Part shown: piece after piece, positions 37,301 through 44,659 of the stretch
How positions within the stretch are numbered: position 1 is the stretch's first letter
Layout of the letters: each line of letters opens with the position of its first letter
Assembly (NCBI GenBank): GCA_963842065.1
Contig: CAWJEW010000004.1
Location: 124,001-188,000 of the forward strand
Reading direction: 5' to 3'
From: CAITWD01 sp963842065
GTDB taxonomy: Bacteria > Actinomycetota > Thermoleophilia > Miltoncostaeales > Miltoncostaeaceae
Length of the DNA stretch: 64,000 bases
Notes under the pieces: generated by a model
The model's input: the letters and a program-made list of their open reading frames with translations, nothing else
Told to the model about the DNA's origin: nothing
Databases searched by the model: none
Made by a program: the position numbers and the translations under genes

Positions 37301-38571
37301 ACCAACAGCGGCCGCGCCAGGACCGGATCGACGTCGATGATGCGCAGGTACGTGCGAACGCTGCGCATGTGGCCCGGGTTGACCCTGACCTGCCACTCGT
37401 CGGTGAACCCAGCGAAGTCCGGGTAGCCGAAATCGATGGCCAAAATCTCCTCGATCACGACCGTGGCCAGGGCCCCATCGCCCGTGGCCATCACGTCCCG
37501 CCCGATCTGCTCGATGACGCTGTGGGCGGTTTGGGGGTAGGCAAAGCCCTGCCGCCGCAGCAGGCCGCAGACGTCGCGCACGACCCCGATGCGCTCGTCG
37601 AGCGGGCCCGTGGTCACCAGCTCGGACGCCAGCGTGCGGACCTGCCGCAGCGCCACTTCGTGGACCGGCTCGAGTACCGGCCGGCCGAGGATCTCCAACA
37701 GCCAGTGCAGCGCGTCCCGCGCCGCGTGGGGACGCTCGCGGTCGCCCCGGGCGAGATCGGCGGCGTCCAGGAAGGTCCGCGCCAGCTCCCCCGCATCCGG
37801 GAACTCGAGCAGATCATCGGCGTATGCGGTCAGGGGGCGGGCCGCCGACATCGCACGCAGGGCCGCGCCCCATTCGGCCAGACGCGCATGGCTGATTTCG
37901 ACGACCGCCACGGGGAGCGGCCCGACGGCGGTGCGGGCCCACCAGCCCGCCGGGTCCTCCCCTTGCGCGAACGCGCGGTCCACCTGCACGAGCCCCGAGA
38001 CCAACAACGCCAGGGCGTACTCGCGCGCCGCGCCCGCGTCCTCGCGCCTGACCAATGTCCGCGCCAGCCGGCGCACGTACGGCGACATCGCCACCTGCAG
38101 GTGCGGCATCGGCGCGGTGATCTCGCCGAACCGGCGCATCGCGTGGGCGAGCACGGGCACCAGGCGGTCAAATGATTCGGCGCGCGCGTCGGTCGAGATC
38201 TTGGTCAGGTAGTAGATCCAGCGGCGGGCGACATCCGGCCGCAGCGACGGCGCCGCCTCGGTGAGGGCCTTGGCGTACAGGTCGCAGAACACGGCCACGC
38301 CGTCGGGCCCCTTGGGGTGCGCGTCGTAGTGGGCGAAGTCGCCCATCGCGCGGGTATGCAGGTCATCGAGCGCCTCCGGCCAGCCGACGAACTGGTGGTG
38401 GACCTCCCGCAGCATGTGGGCCGTCTGGGCCTCGAGGCCCTTCCAGCCGGCCACGACCTCCAGCAGCACCTGATCGCGCTCGGGGATGACGACCTCGACC
38501 GCGGTGCGGGCGAGGTTGACGCGCAGGGCGTCGTTCAGCGCGGGGTCGGCGGTGGGTCGGGTCGAGGACAC
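34396..38571 (-). CDS. Giant PEP/pyruvate-binding (PPDK N-half-like) protein with a large novel N-terminal region
   Basis: This protein has 1391 residues. Roughly residues 885-1260 form the ATP-grasp nucleotide-binding domain of pyruvate phosphate dikinase / PEP synthase (NKGFMLRRMRALGFPIPDGF, LLLSVRGGAPISMPGMLET, and a glutamate pair in NHQEIEFTFEG). Residues about 1285-1345 form the swivelling phosphohistidine domain, with GGATSHAAVAAKRLG carrying the catalytic His. The PEP/pyruvate TIM barrel that completes PPDK is absent. The first 880 residues are helical and not recognised. It may phosphorylate another acceptor with ATP, as do glucan-water or rifampin dikinases. It is cotranscribed with the divergent GAPDH. 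The GTG start has no clear Shine-Dalgarno. Confidence 0.85.
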   Translation of the reverse strand: MSSTRPTADPALNDALRVNLARTAVEVVIPERDQVLLEVVAGWKGLEAQTAHMLREVHHQFVGWPEALDDLHTRAMGDFAHYDAHPKGPDGVAVFCDLYAKALTEAAPSLRPDVARRWIYYLTKISTDARAESFDRLVPVLAHAMRRFGEITAPMPHLQVAMSPYVRRLARTLVRREDAGAAREYALALLVSGLVQVDRAFAQGEDPAGWWARTAVGPLPVAVVEISHARLAEWGAALRAMSAARPLTAYADDLLEFPDAGELARTFLDAADLARGDRERPHAARDALHWLLEILGRPVLEPVHEVALRQVRTLASELVTTGPLDERIGVVRDVCGLLRRQGFAYPQTAHSVIEQIGRDVMATGDGALATVVIEEILAIDFGYPDFAGFTDEWQVRVNPGHMRSVRTYLRIIDVDPVLARPLLVALVTHLRLGGVLISDTDLFQRDISALLAAEIAPVYLYVKQLLRLIPVYHSEIGAEGALREASTRLDELEGRRDHLFHFLRKQCHVESNSAMVTFTDEVIRFCATGDPCRLERYLPPEVYQDVTTVDRRQIRAVLDVLTADGTTTTQLADLDAEALQARIAGAGAGTEIAREEVGLLFAVRREIARKYRLNPGDVVQRLRLVPGISAGAVRIIEEGLAAGAHAAALDGMLSALESLKSIIETPGPVEAVEDIYRKRHIAAGIPSMYGSYREPRFEAMGLTFRLEALAAALCDQVIEDLALAPLDHPKLVRIGNWLRLLLRAVRLEGFRAQGLTHCAAMLDEVLATPGTTLDQYLNMFWLASRNLETLVEARILSVYDDAAGSVITRMLEEGRIDGPPGASVDEATLAISEGLERDLIAESFGLQRLDLMIGRVLRAIEDQRRHGNEVAGSPRHTPGCVPDIVEIDDPSATVGGVALGNKGFMLRRMRALGFPIPDGFVLTTDFVGRHFADGRDAIDDDLPVRIAAEVGALEQRTGARFGDPAKPLLLSVRGGAPISMPGMLETYLNVGLNIEVAAGLARQPGRDWAAWDAYRRLLQFWGMSCGLHREQFGDLLAEAKQRYGASKKAQLTGSGMREVALAYRQLLINSGVELVDDPYQQLLACIAHVGRSWNDDAAQTYRHELGIADTWGTAVIIQTMVFGNLNGRSGTGVVLTRHPVYETSGVQLYGDYVVQAQGDDVVAGLVETFPVSEAQRLAEPTHGQHSLERDFPEIYAGLLAAAEVLINEQGMNHQEIEFTFEGDRREDLFMLQTRDAVTTQRGVLPAFVPTPELDASLIAGGIGVGGGALCGRAAHTQYELDTLARDYPGDARILLRRDTVPDDIPLVVQVDGLLTAIGGATSHAAVAAKRLGKTCVVGCRPFTVGPPGAPSRLGEHLVRCGDMIAISGVDGSVRLGSHPTTEVVVRGRAQQ

Positions 38572-38671
38572 CTATGTAATCTATCGTCGGAAAACCGACA
38601 CCGACCGGCATCGGTAAGAACCCGTAGGGGGGCCTCCGGCCGATGGCCGCAAGTGGGGCGCCCGCGCCGGG

Positions 38672-39751
38672 TCAGGCCGCGACGACCGGATCCCAGGTGC
38701 AGGTCGGGTCCTCGGCGAACGGGTCGCCCGCCAAGACGTACGCCCACGAGCGGCTGCCGCCGCAGTCCTGGCGGAACTCGCACCGGCCGCAGCGCCCGCC
38801 CAGGCGCTCGGGGTCGCGCAGCGCCCGGAACAGCGTCGCGGTGCGGTACAGGTCGACCGGAGAGTCCTGACGCACGTTGCCGACGCTCGGCAGGAGCCGG
38901 CTCGGACGCACGTCTCCCGTCGAGGAGATGAACATGAAGCCCCTGCCATCGCTGGCGGCATCGAGCGGCGTGTCGGCGGCGTGGCCGGTCTGGACCATGA
39001 CGCGCGCAAACGCCGGCGACGATGCCACCGAGATCCGGAACGGCACCCGTCCCCAGAGGTTGGCGAGCCGCACGAGGACCCCCTCGTGCTCGGCCGCGGT
39101 GAGAACCTCCGCGAGGTTCCCGCGTCCGACCGGCGCCAGAAACGTGACGCTCCACAGCGATGCGCCGGTCATGGCGACGATCTCGGCCATTGCGTCGAGC
39201 TCGCCGACGTTCTTGCGCGAGACCGTCGTGATGATCCGGACCGGGAAGCCGACGTTGCGGGCGGACTGCATGATGTCGAGGGTTCGGCGGTACGCGCCCG
39301 GAAAGCCCCGCAGCGCGTCATGAGCCTCGGGGGTCGCGCCGTCCAGGCGTACGGCGATCTCGGCGTCGCCCGCGAGATTGTGCAGCTTACGCAGCCGATG
39401 GAGGGTGACCCGGGGGGTCGCCCCGAGCGCCAGCACGACCCGCAGGTCGCGACTGCGGGCCCGCGTGACGACGACCTCGAGGTCCTCGCGCTCGAGAGGG
39501 TCGCCGCCGGTGATGCCGAGCACCGCCCCGCCGAACGGCTCGAGGTGGTCGATCATCGAGATCGCCTCGACCGTGCTCAACTCACCCGGGCGCGCGTCCA
39601 GCTCGGCGGGCGCGGCCTCCGCCGTGCCCGGAAACCGGAACGCGCGCGTCGCCTCCCAGACCACCATCGCCGGCCGGACGGACGGGTCCGTCGAGTTGGC
39701 CTTGGCGGGCTGGTCTGCGGTCACATCGGGTCGATCGAGCTGGGTTGCCAC
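38672..39751 (-). CDS. Degenerate radical-SAM/SPASM paralogue lacking the iron-sulfur cysteines
   Basis: This 359-residue protein aligns along its whole length with the intact radical-SAM protein at 39900-40973, including ITGGDPLEREDLE, RLDGATPEAHDALRG and MVQTGHA. Where the partner has CxxxCxxC (RACQYRCTHC), this one reads RAFRFPGTAE, with Phe, Gly and Glu in place of all three cysteines. It therefore cannot hold the SAM-cleaving cluster. Two C-terminal cysteines of the partner (ISCVGDVC) are also lost, while GRCGRCEFRQDCGG is kept. The GTG 39751 start is supported by an identical upstream motif at the same distance in the paralogue. It may be a non-catalytic scaffold or substrate-binding partner. 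Confidence 0.85.
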   Translation of the reverse strand: MATQLDRPDVTADQPAKANSTDPSVRPAMVVWEATRAFRFPGTAEAAPAELDARPGELSTVEAISMIDHLEPFGGAVLGITGGDPLEREDLEVVVTRARSRDLRVVLALGATPRVTLHRLRKLHNLAGDAEIAVRLDGATPEAHDALRGFPGAYRRTLDIMQSARNVGFPVRIITTVSRKNVGELDAMAEIVAMTGASLWSVTFLAPVGRGNLAEVLTAAEHEGVLVRLANLWGRVPFRISVASSPAFARVMVQTGHAADTPLDAASDGRGFMFISSTGDVRPSRLLPSVGNVRQDSPVDLYRTATLFRALRDPERLGGRCGRCEFRQDCGGSRSWAYVLAGDPFAEDPTCTWDPVVAA

Positions 39752-39807
39752 GATGGAACATTGGCGCGCGCCCAGCGCGGCGACATCCGCAAACCGCCGG
39801 CCCGTTC

Positions 39808-39822
39808 TCGTGGAAAACCCCG
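39808..39822 (-). promoter_or_regulatory. Conserved upstream motif, copy 1
   Basis: The 15-mer TCGTGGAAAACCCCG (plus strand) lies 56 bases before the GTG start of the degenerate radical-SAM gene. The identical 15-mer occurs 56 bases before the start of the paralogue (41030-41044). Shared flanking bases further left show common descent. It could be an operator, promoter or leader hairpin (GG-AAAA-CC). Confidence 0.5.
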
Positions 39823-39899
39823 ACCGGCGCCCTGAATCGCCCACACGGCGACGCGCATCTTCATCCCTCCGAGGGCGGCCGGCAGTCCTCGGACCTGAC

Positions 39900-40973
39900 C
39901 TAATCACCCTCCGGCTGATACATGCAGGTGGGATCCTCGGCGAGCGGATCGCCGGTGAAGGCATACGCCCGGGCGCGGCTTCCCCCGCAATCAGCACGGA
40001 ACTGGCAGCGCCCGCACCGCCCGGTCAGCTGGGCCGGGTCGCGCAGCGCCGTAAACAGCGGCGCGTCACGGTAGATGTCGACCGGCGAGGTCTCGCGCAC
40101 GTTGCCGGCCGCCAGTGGCAGGAACCCGCTTGGGCAGACATCGCCGACGCACGAGATGAACATGAAGCCCTTGCCGTCGTTGGCGAAGCCTGCCGCCGGG
40201 CCGGCCGGATGCCCCGTCTGGACCATCACGCGGCGGAAGTTGGGCGCGGCGGTCGCCTTGATCCGGAAGGGCGTGTCGCCCCACAGGCCCGCGAGCCGGC
40301 GCAGCGCCTGCTCGTGCTGATGGGCGTTCAGCGTGTTGGCGCGCTGACCGCGCCCCGTCGGCACCAGGAAGAACACGCTCCACACCACGGCCCCGGTGCC
40401 CGCCACGATCTCGGCCATGGCATCGATCTGGCTGACGTTGTGGCGCGTAATCGTGGTGTTGACCTGCAGCGGGTACCCGAGCTCGCGGGCGGTCGCCATG
40501 ATGGCAAGCGTCCGGGTGAACGACCCTTTGAGCCCGCGCATGGCGTCGTGGCCCGCAGCGGTCGAAGAGTCCAGCGAGAGCGCCACCTGCGACAGGCCGG
40601 CCCGCTTGAGCGCCGCCAGGCGCTCTGGCGTCACGCGCGGGGTCGCGCTCGGGGTCAGGGCCACGCGCAGCCCGCGCGCGCGGGCGTGGGCGACGAGCAC
40701 CTCGAGGTCTTTGCGCTGCAGCGGGTCGCCGCCGGTGAGCACGAGAATCGATCCGGCGAACGCCTCGAGCTGGTCGATGAGCGCACGCGACTCGTCGGTG
40801 TCGAGCTCGTTCGGGTCCGGATGCGGATGGGCATCGGCGCGGCAGTGGGTACACCGGTACTGGCAGGCCCGGGTGACCTCCCAGGCCACCACCACCGGCT
40901 GCTGGTTGATGTCCCAGCCGACGGCGCCGGGCGCGCCGAAGGGAGACGTGGGTGGCATCGCGGTCGTCGTCAT
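39900..40973 (-). CDS. Radical-SAM/SPASM protein (TIGR04053-like)
   Basis: This 357-residue protein carries the radical-SAM motif Cys37-x3-Cys41-x2-Cys44 (RACQYRCTHC), the SAM-binding GGDPL and the sequence NTTITRHNVSQ. A C-terminal SPASM-like set follows: ISCVGDVCPSG, GRCGRCQFRADCGG and DPTC. The overall pattern (VVAWEVTRAC, LTPSATPRVTPERL, WSVFFLVPTGRG) is that of the TIGR04053 family, which is related to haem-modifying NirJ/AhbD enzymes. It likely performs radical oxidative chemistry on a porphyrin or peptide. ATG 40973 is chosen because its paralogue has the same 56-base leader. It is divergent from the AhbC-like gene. Confidence 0.9.
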   Translation of the reverse strand: MTTTAMPPTSPFGAPGAVGWDINQQPVVVAWEVTRACQYRCTHCRADAHPHPDPNELDTDESRALIDQLEAFAGSILVLTGGDPLQRKDLEVLVAHARARGLRVALTPSATPRVTPERLAALKRAGLSQVALSLDSSTAAGHDAMRGLKGSFTRTLAIMATARELGYPLQVNTTITRHNVSQIDAMAEIVAGTGAVVWSVFFLVPTGRGQRANTLNAHQHEQALRRLAGLWGDTPFRIKATAAPNFRRVMVQTGHPAGPAAGFANDGKGFMFISCVGDVCPSGFLPLAAGNVRETSPVDIYRDAPLFTALRDPAQLTGRCGRCQFRADCGGSRARAYAFTGDPLAEDPTCMYQPEGD

Positions 40974-41029
40974 GGGCTGGACGATTTCAAGCGCCACGCC
41001 GGCGGGCATCCGTGCCCGACCCGGCCCGG

Positions 41030-41044
41030 TCGTGGAAAACCCCG
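41030..41044 (-). promoter_or_regulatory. Conserved upstream motif, copy 2
   Basis: This is the second copy of TCGTGGAAAACCCCG, 56 bases before the ATG of the intact radical-SAM gene and only 62 bases from the start of the divergent AhbC-like gene. It sits in the shared intergenic region and might serve both directions. Confidence 0.5.
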
Positions 41045-41106
41045 GGGGGCAGTTCGGCGTCCCCCCCGATCCGATCACGCGCAACAACGCTCCAGAATCA
41101 TCGGTC

Positions 41107-42260
41107 ATGATCAACGTCAGCTCTCTCCTCGGCGTCCGCGAGTCCGCGTCAGACGCGCTCCGCTACGGACAGAAGCGTCACGGCGAAGCCACGCCCCACT
41201 CCTCGACCGAGCGCCACCCGGTCGTGGTCTGGAACGTCACCCGCGCCTGCAACCTTGCGTGCCGCCACTGCTACGCGAACGCCAAGCGCACGCCCGCGCC
41301 CGACGAGCTCACCACGGACGAGGCGATCACGTTTCTGGACGACCTGGCGGACTGGACCGTGCCCGCCGTGCTCATCTCCGGCGGAGAGCCCCTCGCGCGC
41401 CCGGACCTCTTGGATCTCATGTCCTACGGCGTCGAGCGCGGGCTGCGGTTCACCCTGTCGTCGAACGGCACCAAGATCGATCGCGACGTGGCCGCGCGCC
41501 TCAAGCAGGCGGGCCTCATCTACGCTGGCATCTCGATCGACGGGCCCAAGGCGCTCCACGACTACCAGCGCTGCGAGTCCGGATCGTTCGACGCCGCGGT
41601 TGAGGGTCTGCGCAACCTCGCCGACGCGGGCGTGCGCCGCGGCGTCCGGTTCACGGTGACGCCCGGCAACGTCGACGGCCTGTCGGACGTCCTTGCGCTG
41701 GTCCTGCGCGAGAACATCGAGCGGTTCTGCCTCTACCATCTCGTCCCCTCCGGACGCGGCGGCAACCTCGACGACATCACCCCTGCGCAGCGCCGCGAGG
41801 TGCTCCACCGGGTGTTCGTGTTCGCCGAGGCATTCCCGCAGGTCGAGGTGCTGACCGTCGACAACCCCTCCGACGGCGCCGCGCTGGCGCGCTGGCTGGA
41901 CGATCGCGACCCCGAGCGGGCGGGCGCGCGCGCGCGATGCTCGCCTGGAACGCCGGCGCCCGCGGCGGCCCCGGCGTCGGCATCGGCTGCGTCGACGAGC
42001 GCGGGGACGTCCACCCGGACCAGTTCTCCCGGCATCGCACGCTCGGCAACATCCGTGAGACGCCGTTCTCGGAGATCTGGCAGACCGGCCGCACCGAGTG
42101 GCTGCAGCAGATGCGCTCGGAGGACCGCCCGATGGCGCCGACGTGCCAGGCCTGCCCCGAGCTGGCCCTCTGCGGCGGCGGCATGCGCGCCCGGGCCGAG
42201 CTCGCCACCGGCGACCCGTGGGCCGCCGACCCCAGCTGTTCCCTGGCACACGCCGCCTAA
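41107..42260 (+). pseudogene. AhbC/NirJ-like radical-SAM protein, frame broken at a GC-dinucleotide tract
   Basis: The first frame (from ATG 41107) encodes MINVSSLLGVRESASDALRY, then the radical-SAM Cys48-x3-Cys52-x2-Cys55 (RACNLACRHC), SGGEPLARPD, SIDGPKALHDYQR and FCLYHLVPSGRGG. These match 12,18-didecarboxysiroheme deacetylase AhbC / NirJ proteins of siroheme-based haem and haem d1 synthesis. The SPASM end (GIGCVDERGDVHPDQF, LGNIRETPFSEIW, CQACPELALCGGG) is in another frame after the tract GCGCGCGCGCGCG (41924-41936). Removing one GC unit restores a 383-residue protein. Whether this is a switchable tract, a mutation or an error cannot be decided here. Confidence 0.85.
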
Positions 42261-42486
42261 CCGAACTCCCACGCGCCCCCTGGCGAACCGCCGCCAAGGG
42301 AGCGCTGCGCGGCGTGCGGTGGGCCCCGGAATGTGCGCGTCGGGGCGCAATCGGGTCACCTGCGCCCGTCGACCGGGCCGTGCCACATGCGCTGAGCGGG
42401 TCCCCCGTGTGAACCGGCTGGCATCCCACGCTGGCGCCGAGGTGCCGCGCCGACCTCGCCAGCGGATGTCCGGGGCGACTAGTGCC

Positions 42487-42523
42487 CGTGTGTCGCGGGA
42501 TCATCCTGATCCCGCGACACACG
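42487..42523. terminator. Bidirectional hairpin terminator
   Basis: A perfect 17-bp stem (42487-42503 with 42507-42523) with a 3-base loop TCC lies between the convergent AhbC-like gene and the repeat-protein gene. The rest of 42261-42551 holds no gene. Confidence 0.85.
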
Positions 42524-42551
42524 AACGTCCGTGCCGGAACTGCAAGTGGCC

Positions 42552-43504
42552 TTACCGGATCGAGAGGTCGATGACCTTCGTCGCGGTCAGGAGCGTCGAG
42601 GGGGTCGTGCCGCTCGGCTCGACCCAGAGGACCTCGATGCGGTCGCCGGTCTTGATCGACGCTTCGGCGATCGCCTTACCCTTGCGGTTGGCGTACTTGG
42701 TGGTCGTACCCACGGCGACGCTGAGGGTCGCGCTGGTCCCCAGGGTGCTGGGGTGGTACTTGACCCCCGACAGGGCGACGGTCGTCGTCGGAGCCGTGGT
42801 CGTCGAGACACCGGTGACGTCGTAGCGGATCGGCGGAGGCGGACCAAGGTCGATGACCTTCGTCGCGGTCAGGAGCGTCGAGGGGGTCGTGCCGCTCGGC
42901 TCGACCCAGAGGACCTCGATGCGGTCGCCGGTCTTGATCGACGCTTCGGCGATCGCCTTACCCTTGCGGTTGGCGTACTTGGTGGTCGTACCCACGGCGA
43001 CGCTGAGGGTCGCGCTGGTCCCCAGGGTGCTGGGGTGGTACTTGACCCCCGACAGGGCGACGGTCGTCGTCGGAGCCGTGGTCGTCGAGACACCGGTGAC
43101 GTCGTAGCGGATCGGCGGAGGCGGACCAAGGTCGATGACCTTCGTCGCGGTCAGGAGCGTCGAGGGGGTCGTGCCGCTCGGCTCGACCCAGAGGACCTCG
43201 ATGCGGTCGCCGGTCTTGATCGACGCTTCGGCGATCGCCTTACCCTTGCGGTTGGCATACTTGGTGGTCGTACCCACGGCGACGCCGAGGGTCGCGCTCG
43301 TCCCCAGGGTGCTGGGGTGGTACTTGACCCCCGACAGGGCGACGGTCGTCGTCGGAGCCGTGGTCGTCGAGACACCGGTGACGTCGTAGCGGACCTTCGC
43401 AGGGGGTGGACGTGTCCGTGGTGTCCTGGCACGGCAAGTGCCGCCGGGACGGCGACCAATCCGGCAGCGATCGCCATCGCGCCAACTGTTCGTGCTCGCC
43501 TCAT
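42552..43504 (-). pseudogene. Secreted protein of three tandem 94-residue repeats, frame broken after the signal peptide
   Basis: ATG 43504, 11 bases after GGAGG, starts a clear signal peptide (MRRARTVGAMAIAAGLVAVP, with cleavage near AALA). The reading frame then meets a five-base C run (plus-strand G 43402-43406). Adding one base joins it to the repeat frame, giving a 317-residue exported protein. The mature part is three copies of a 94-residue Thr/Val-rich beta-type module: RYDVTGVSTTTAPTTTVALS, GVKYHPSTLGTSATL, VGTTTKYANRKGKAIAEASI and GDRIEVLWVEPSGTTPS, linked by LGPPPPI. The last copy ends LSIR. It resembles a cell-surface or matrix protein; no named family is recognised. Confidence 0.75.
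42565..43393. repeat. Three tandem 282-bp coding repeats
   Basis: The period is exactly 282 bases (94 codons). As far as I can compare them, copies 1 and 2 are identical, and copy 3 (nearest the 5' end of the gene) differs at only three positions, including CAT for CGT near 43258. Such identity over whole units implies recent duplication or gene conversion, and copy number is likely variable. Confidence 0.92.
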
Positions 43505-43845
43505 AGGTGCGAAGCCTCCATGTTGATTCCCTTGGCGGAACGGTTATCGATCACTGCGGCGACTAGATCAACGGTTGGGCCACGGGCCTTACAGATCCCA
43601 AACAGTTTGTTTCGGTCCTGCAAACGCCGATGTCCCGGACGACAGCGGCCCACGTGCGTCCCATGTGTAGCGATCCCCGACGGGAACGCCACTCGGCGTC
43701 CGCGGGGCTCAGGCGCGGTCTCGGCGTCGTGCGGCGCACGCGTCGGTCGGCCGGATTCTGCCGGGGGCGGACCGCGCCAGTGGACTATGCTCCGTCGAGC
43801 CCGTGCCGCGGGCGCACCGCCCACCACAGATCCGGGAACCGTGCC
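43505..43845. other. 341-base divergent intergenic region
   Basis: This lies between the leftward repeat-protein gene and the rightward methyltransferase and is somewhat less GC rich near 43540-43620. It presumably contains both promoters. I see no further gene or structured RNA. Confidence 0.4.
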
Positions 43846-44650
43846 ATGTCAATCGCAGATACCACTTCCGTTTCGGCGGGCTTCAGCCTGAACGCGGGCG
43901 ATTACGACAAGGCCGTGCGGTACAATATCCACGGCGCCAAACGGTCTGATCGATGCCCTCCCCGGCCCGAGCTACGACAACGTGCTGGACGTCGGCTGCG
44001 GGACGGGCTTTGCGACGATGGCGTTCGTGAATCGCTTCGGGACGACCGAGATCACCGGCGTCGACGCCGCCGAAGGGATGCTCGAGCAGTTCCGCGCCAA
44101 GCTTGCCGGGCAGCCCACCCTCAACGTCACCCTGCACGCCGCGGACGTCCTCGAGATGCCCGTGCCGGCGAACGACTTCGACGCGGTGATCTGCAGCATG
44201 GCGTTTCACTGGTTCCCCAAGAAGGCGGACGCCGCCGTGGCGCTGGCCCGGCCGCTCAAGCCGGGCGGAGATCTGGCGATCATGTGCTCCGGCCGCGGCG
44301 CCGAACACGAGTTCCGGCGCATCCTCTCCGATATCTATCCGCCGGTACCGCAGTGGATCGGCTCCTTCGACCTCGTCCAACGCGACATCGACGAGATGGA
44401 GGTCTACCTCGAAGACGCCGGTCTCGACATCCTCGACATCTGGATGGAACGCCGCATCCGCCGGGTACCCGTCGAGGAGTACCTGACGCGCATGCGGGTC
44501 GTCGCGAGCCACCTGAACGCGGGCTACTCCGACGACCAGCTGGCCGACCTCGTCGCCAAGATCACGGTGGCGACGAATAAGGCGGCCGGCCCGCGCGGCT
44601 TCGAGTACACCTTCACCAAGCTCTACGCGATCGCCCGCAAGCCCGACTGA
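43846..44650 (+). pseudogene. SAM-dependent methyltransferase, one-base frameshift near the N terminus
   Basis: ATG 43846 begins MSIADTTSVSAGFSLNAGDY and reads to YNIHGA. The frame then changes at an AAA run (43939-43941). Dropping one A continues NGLIDALPGPSYDNVLDVGC and gives a 267-residue class I methyltransferase. The SAM motif I is LDVGCGTGFATMAF, followed by TGVDAAEGML and LKPGGDLAIM. Internally, the frame from 43982 alone encodes 222 residues with the whole catalytic fold. The N-terminal tyrosine pattern NAGDYDKAVRYN resembles small-molecule or fatty-acid methyltransferases. Substrate unknown. It converges with the FAD oxidoreductase gene, nine bases apart. Confidence 0.8.
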
Positions 44651-44659
44651 GATCACCCG

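Noticed and set aside
34603..38175. A very long open frame on the plus strand opposite the PPDK-like gene
   Set aside because: It is the antisense shadow of a high-GC gene; its translation is Arg/Gly/Asp-rich without domains, whereas the minus strand shows conserved catalytic motifs.
42565..43393. Tandem repeats considered as a CRISPR array or satellite
   Set aside because: The unit is 282 bases with no spacers and translates to a coherent protein module in frame.
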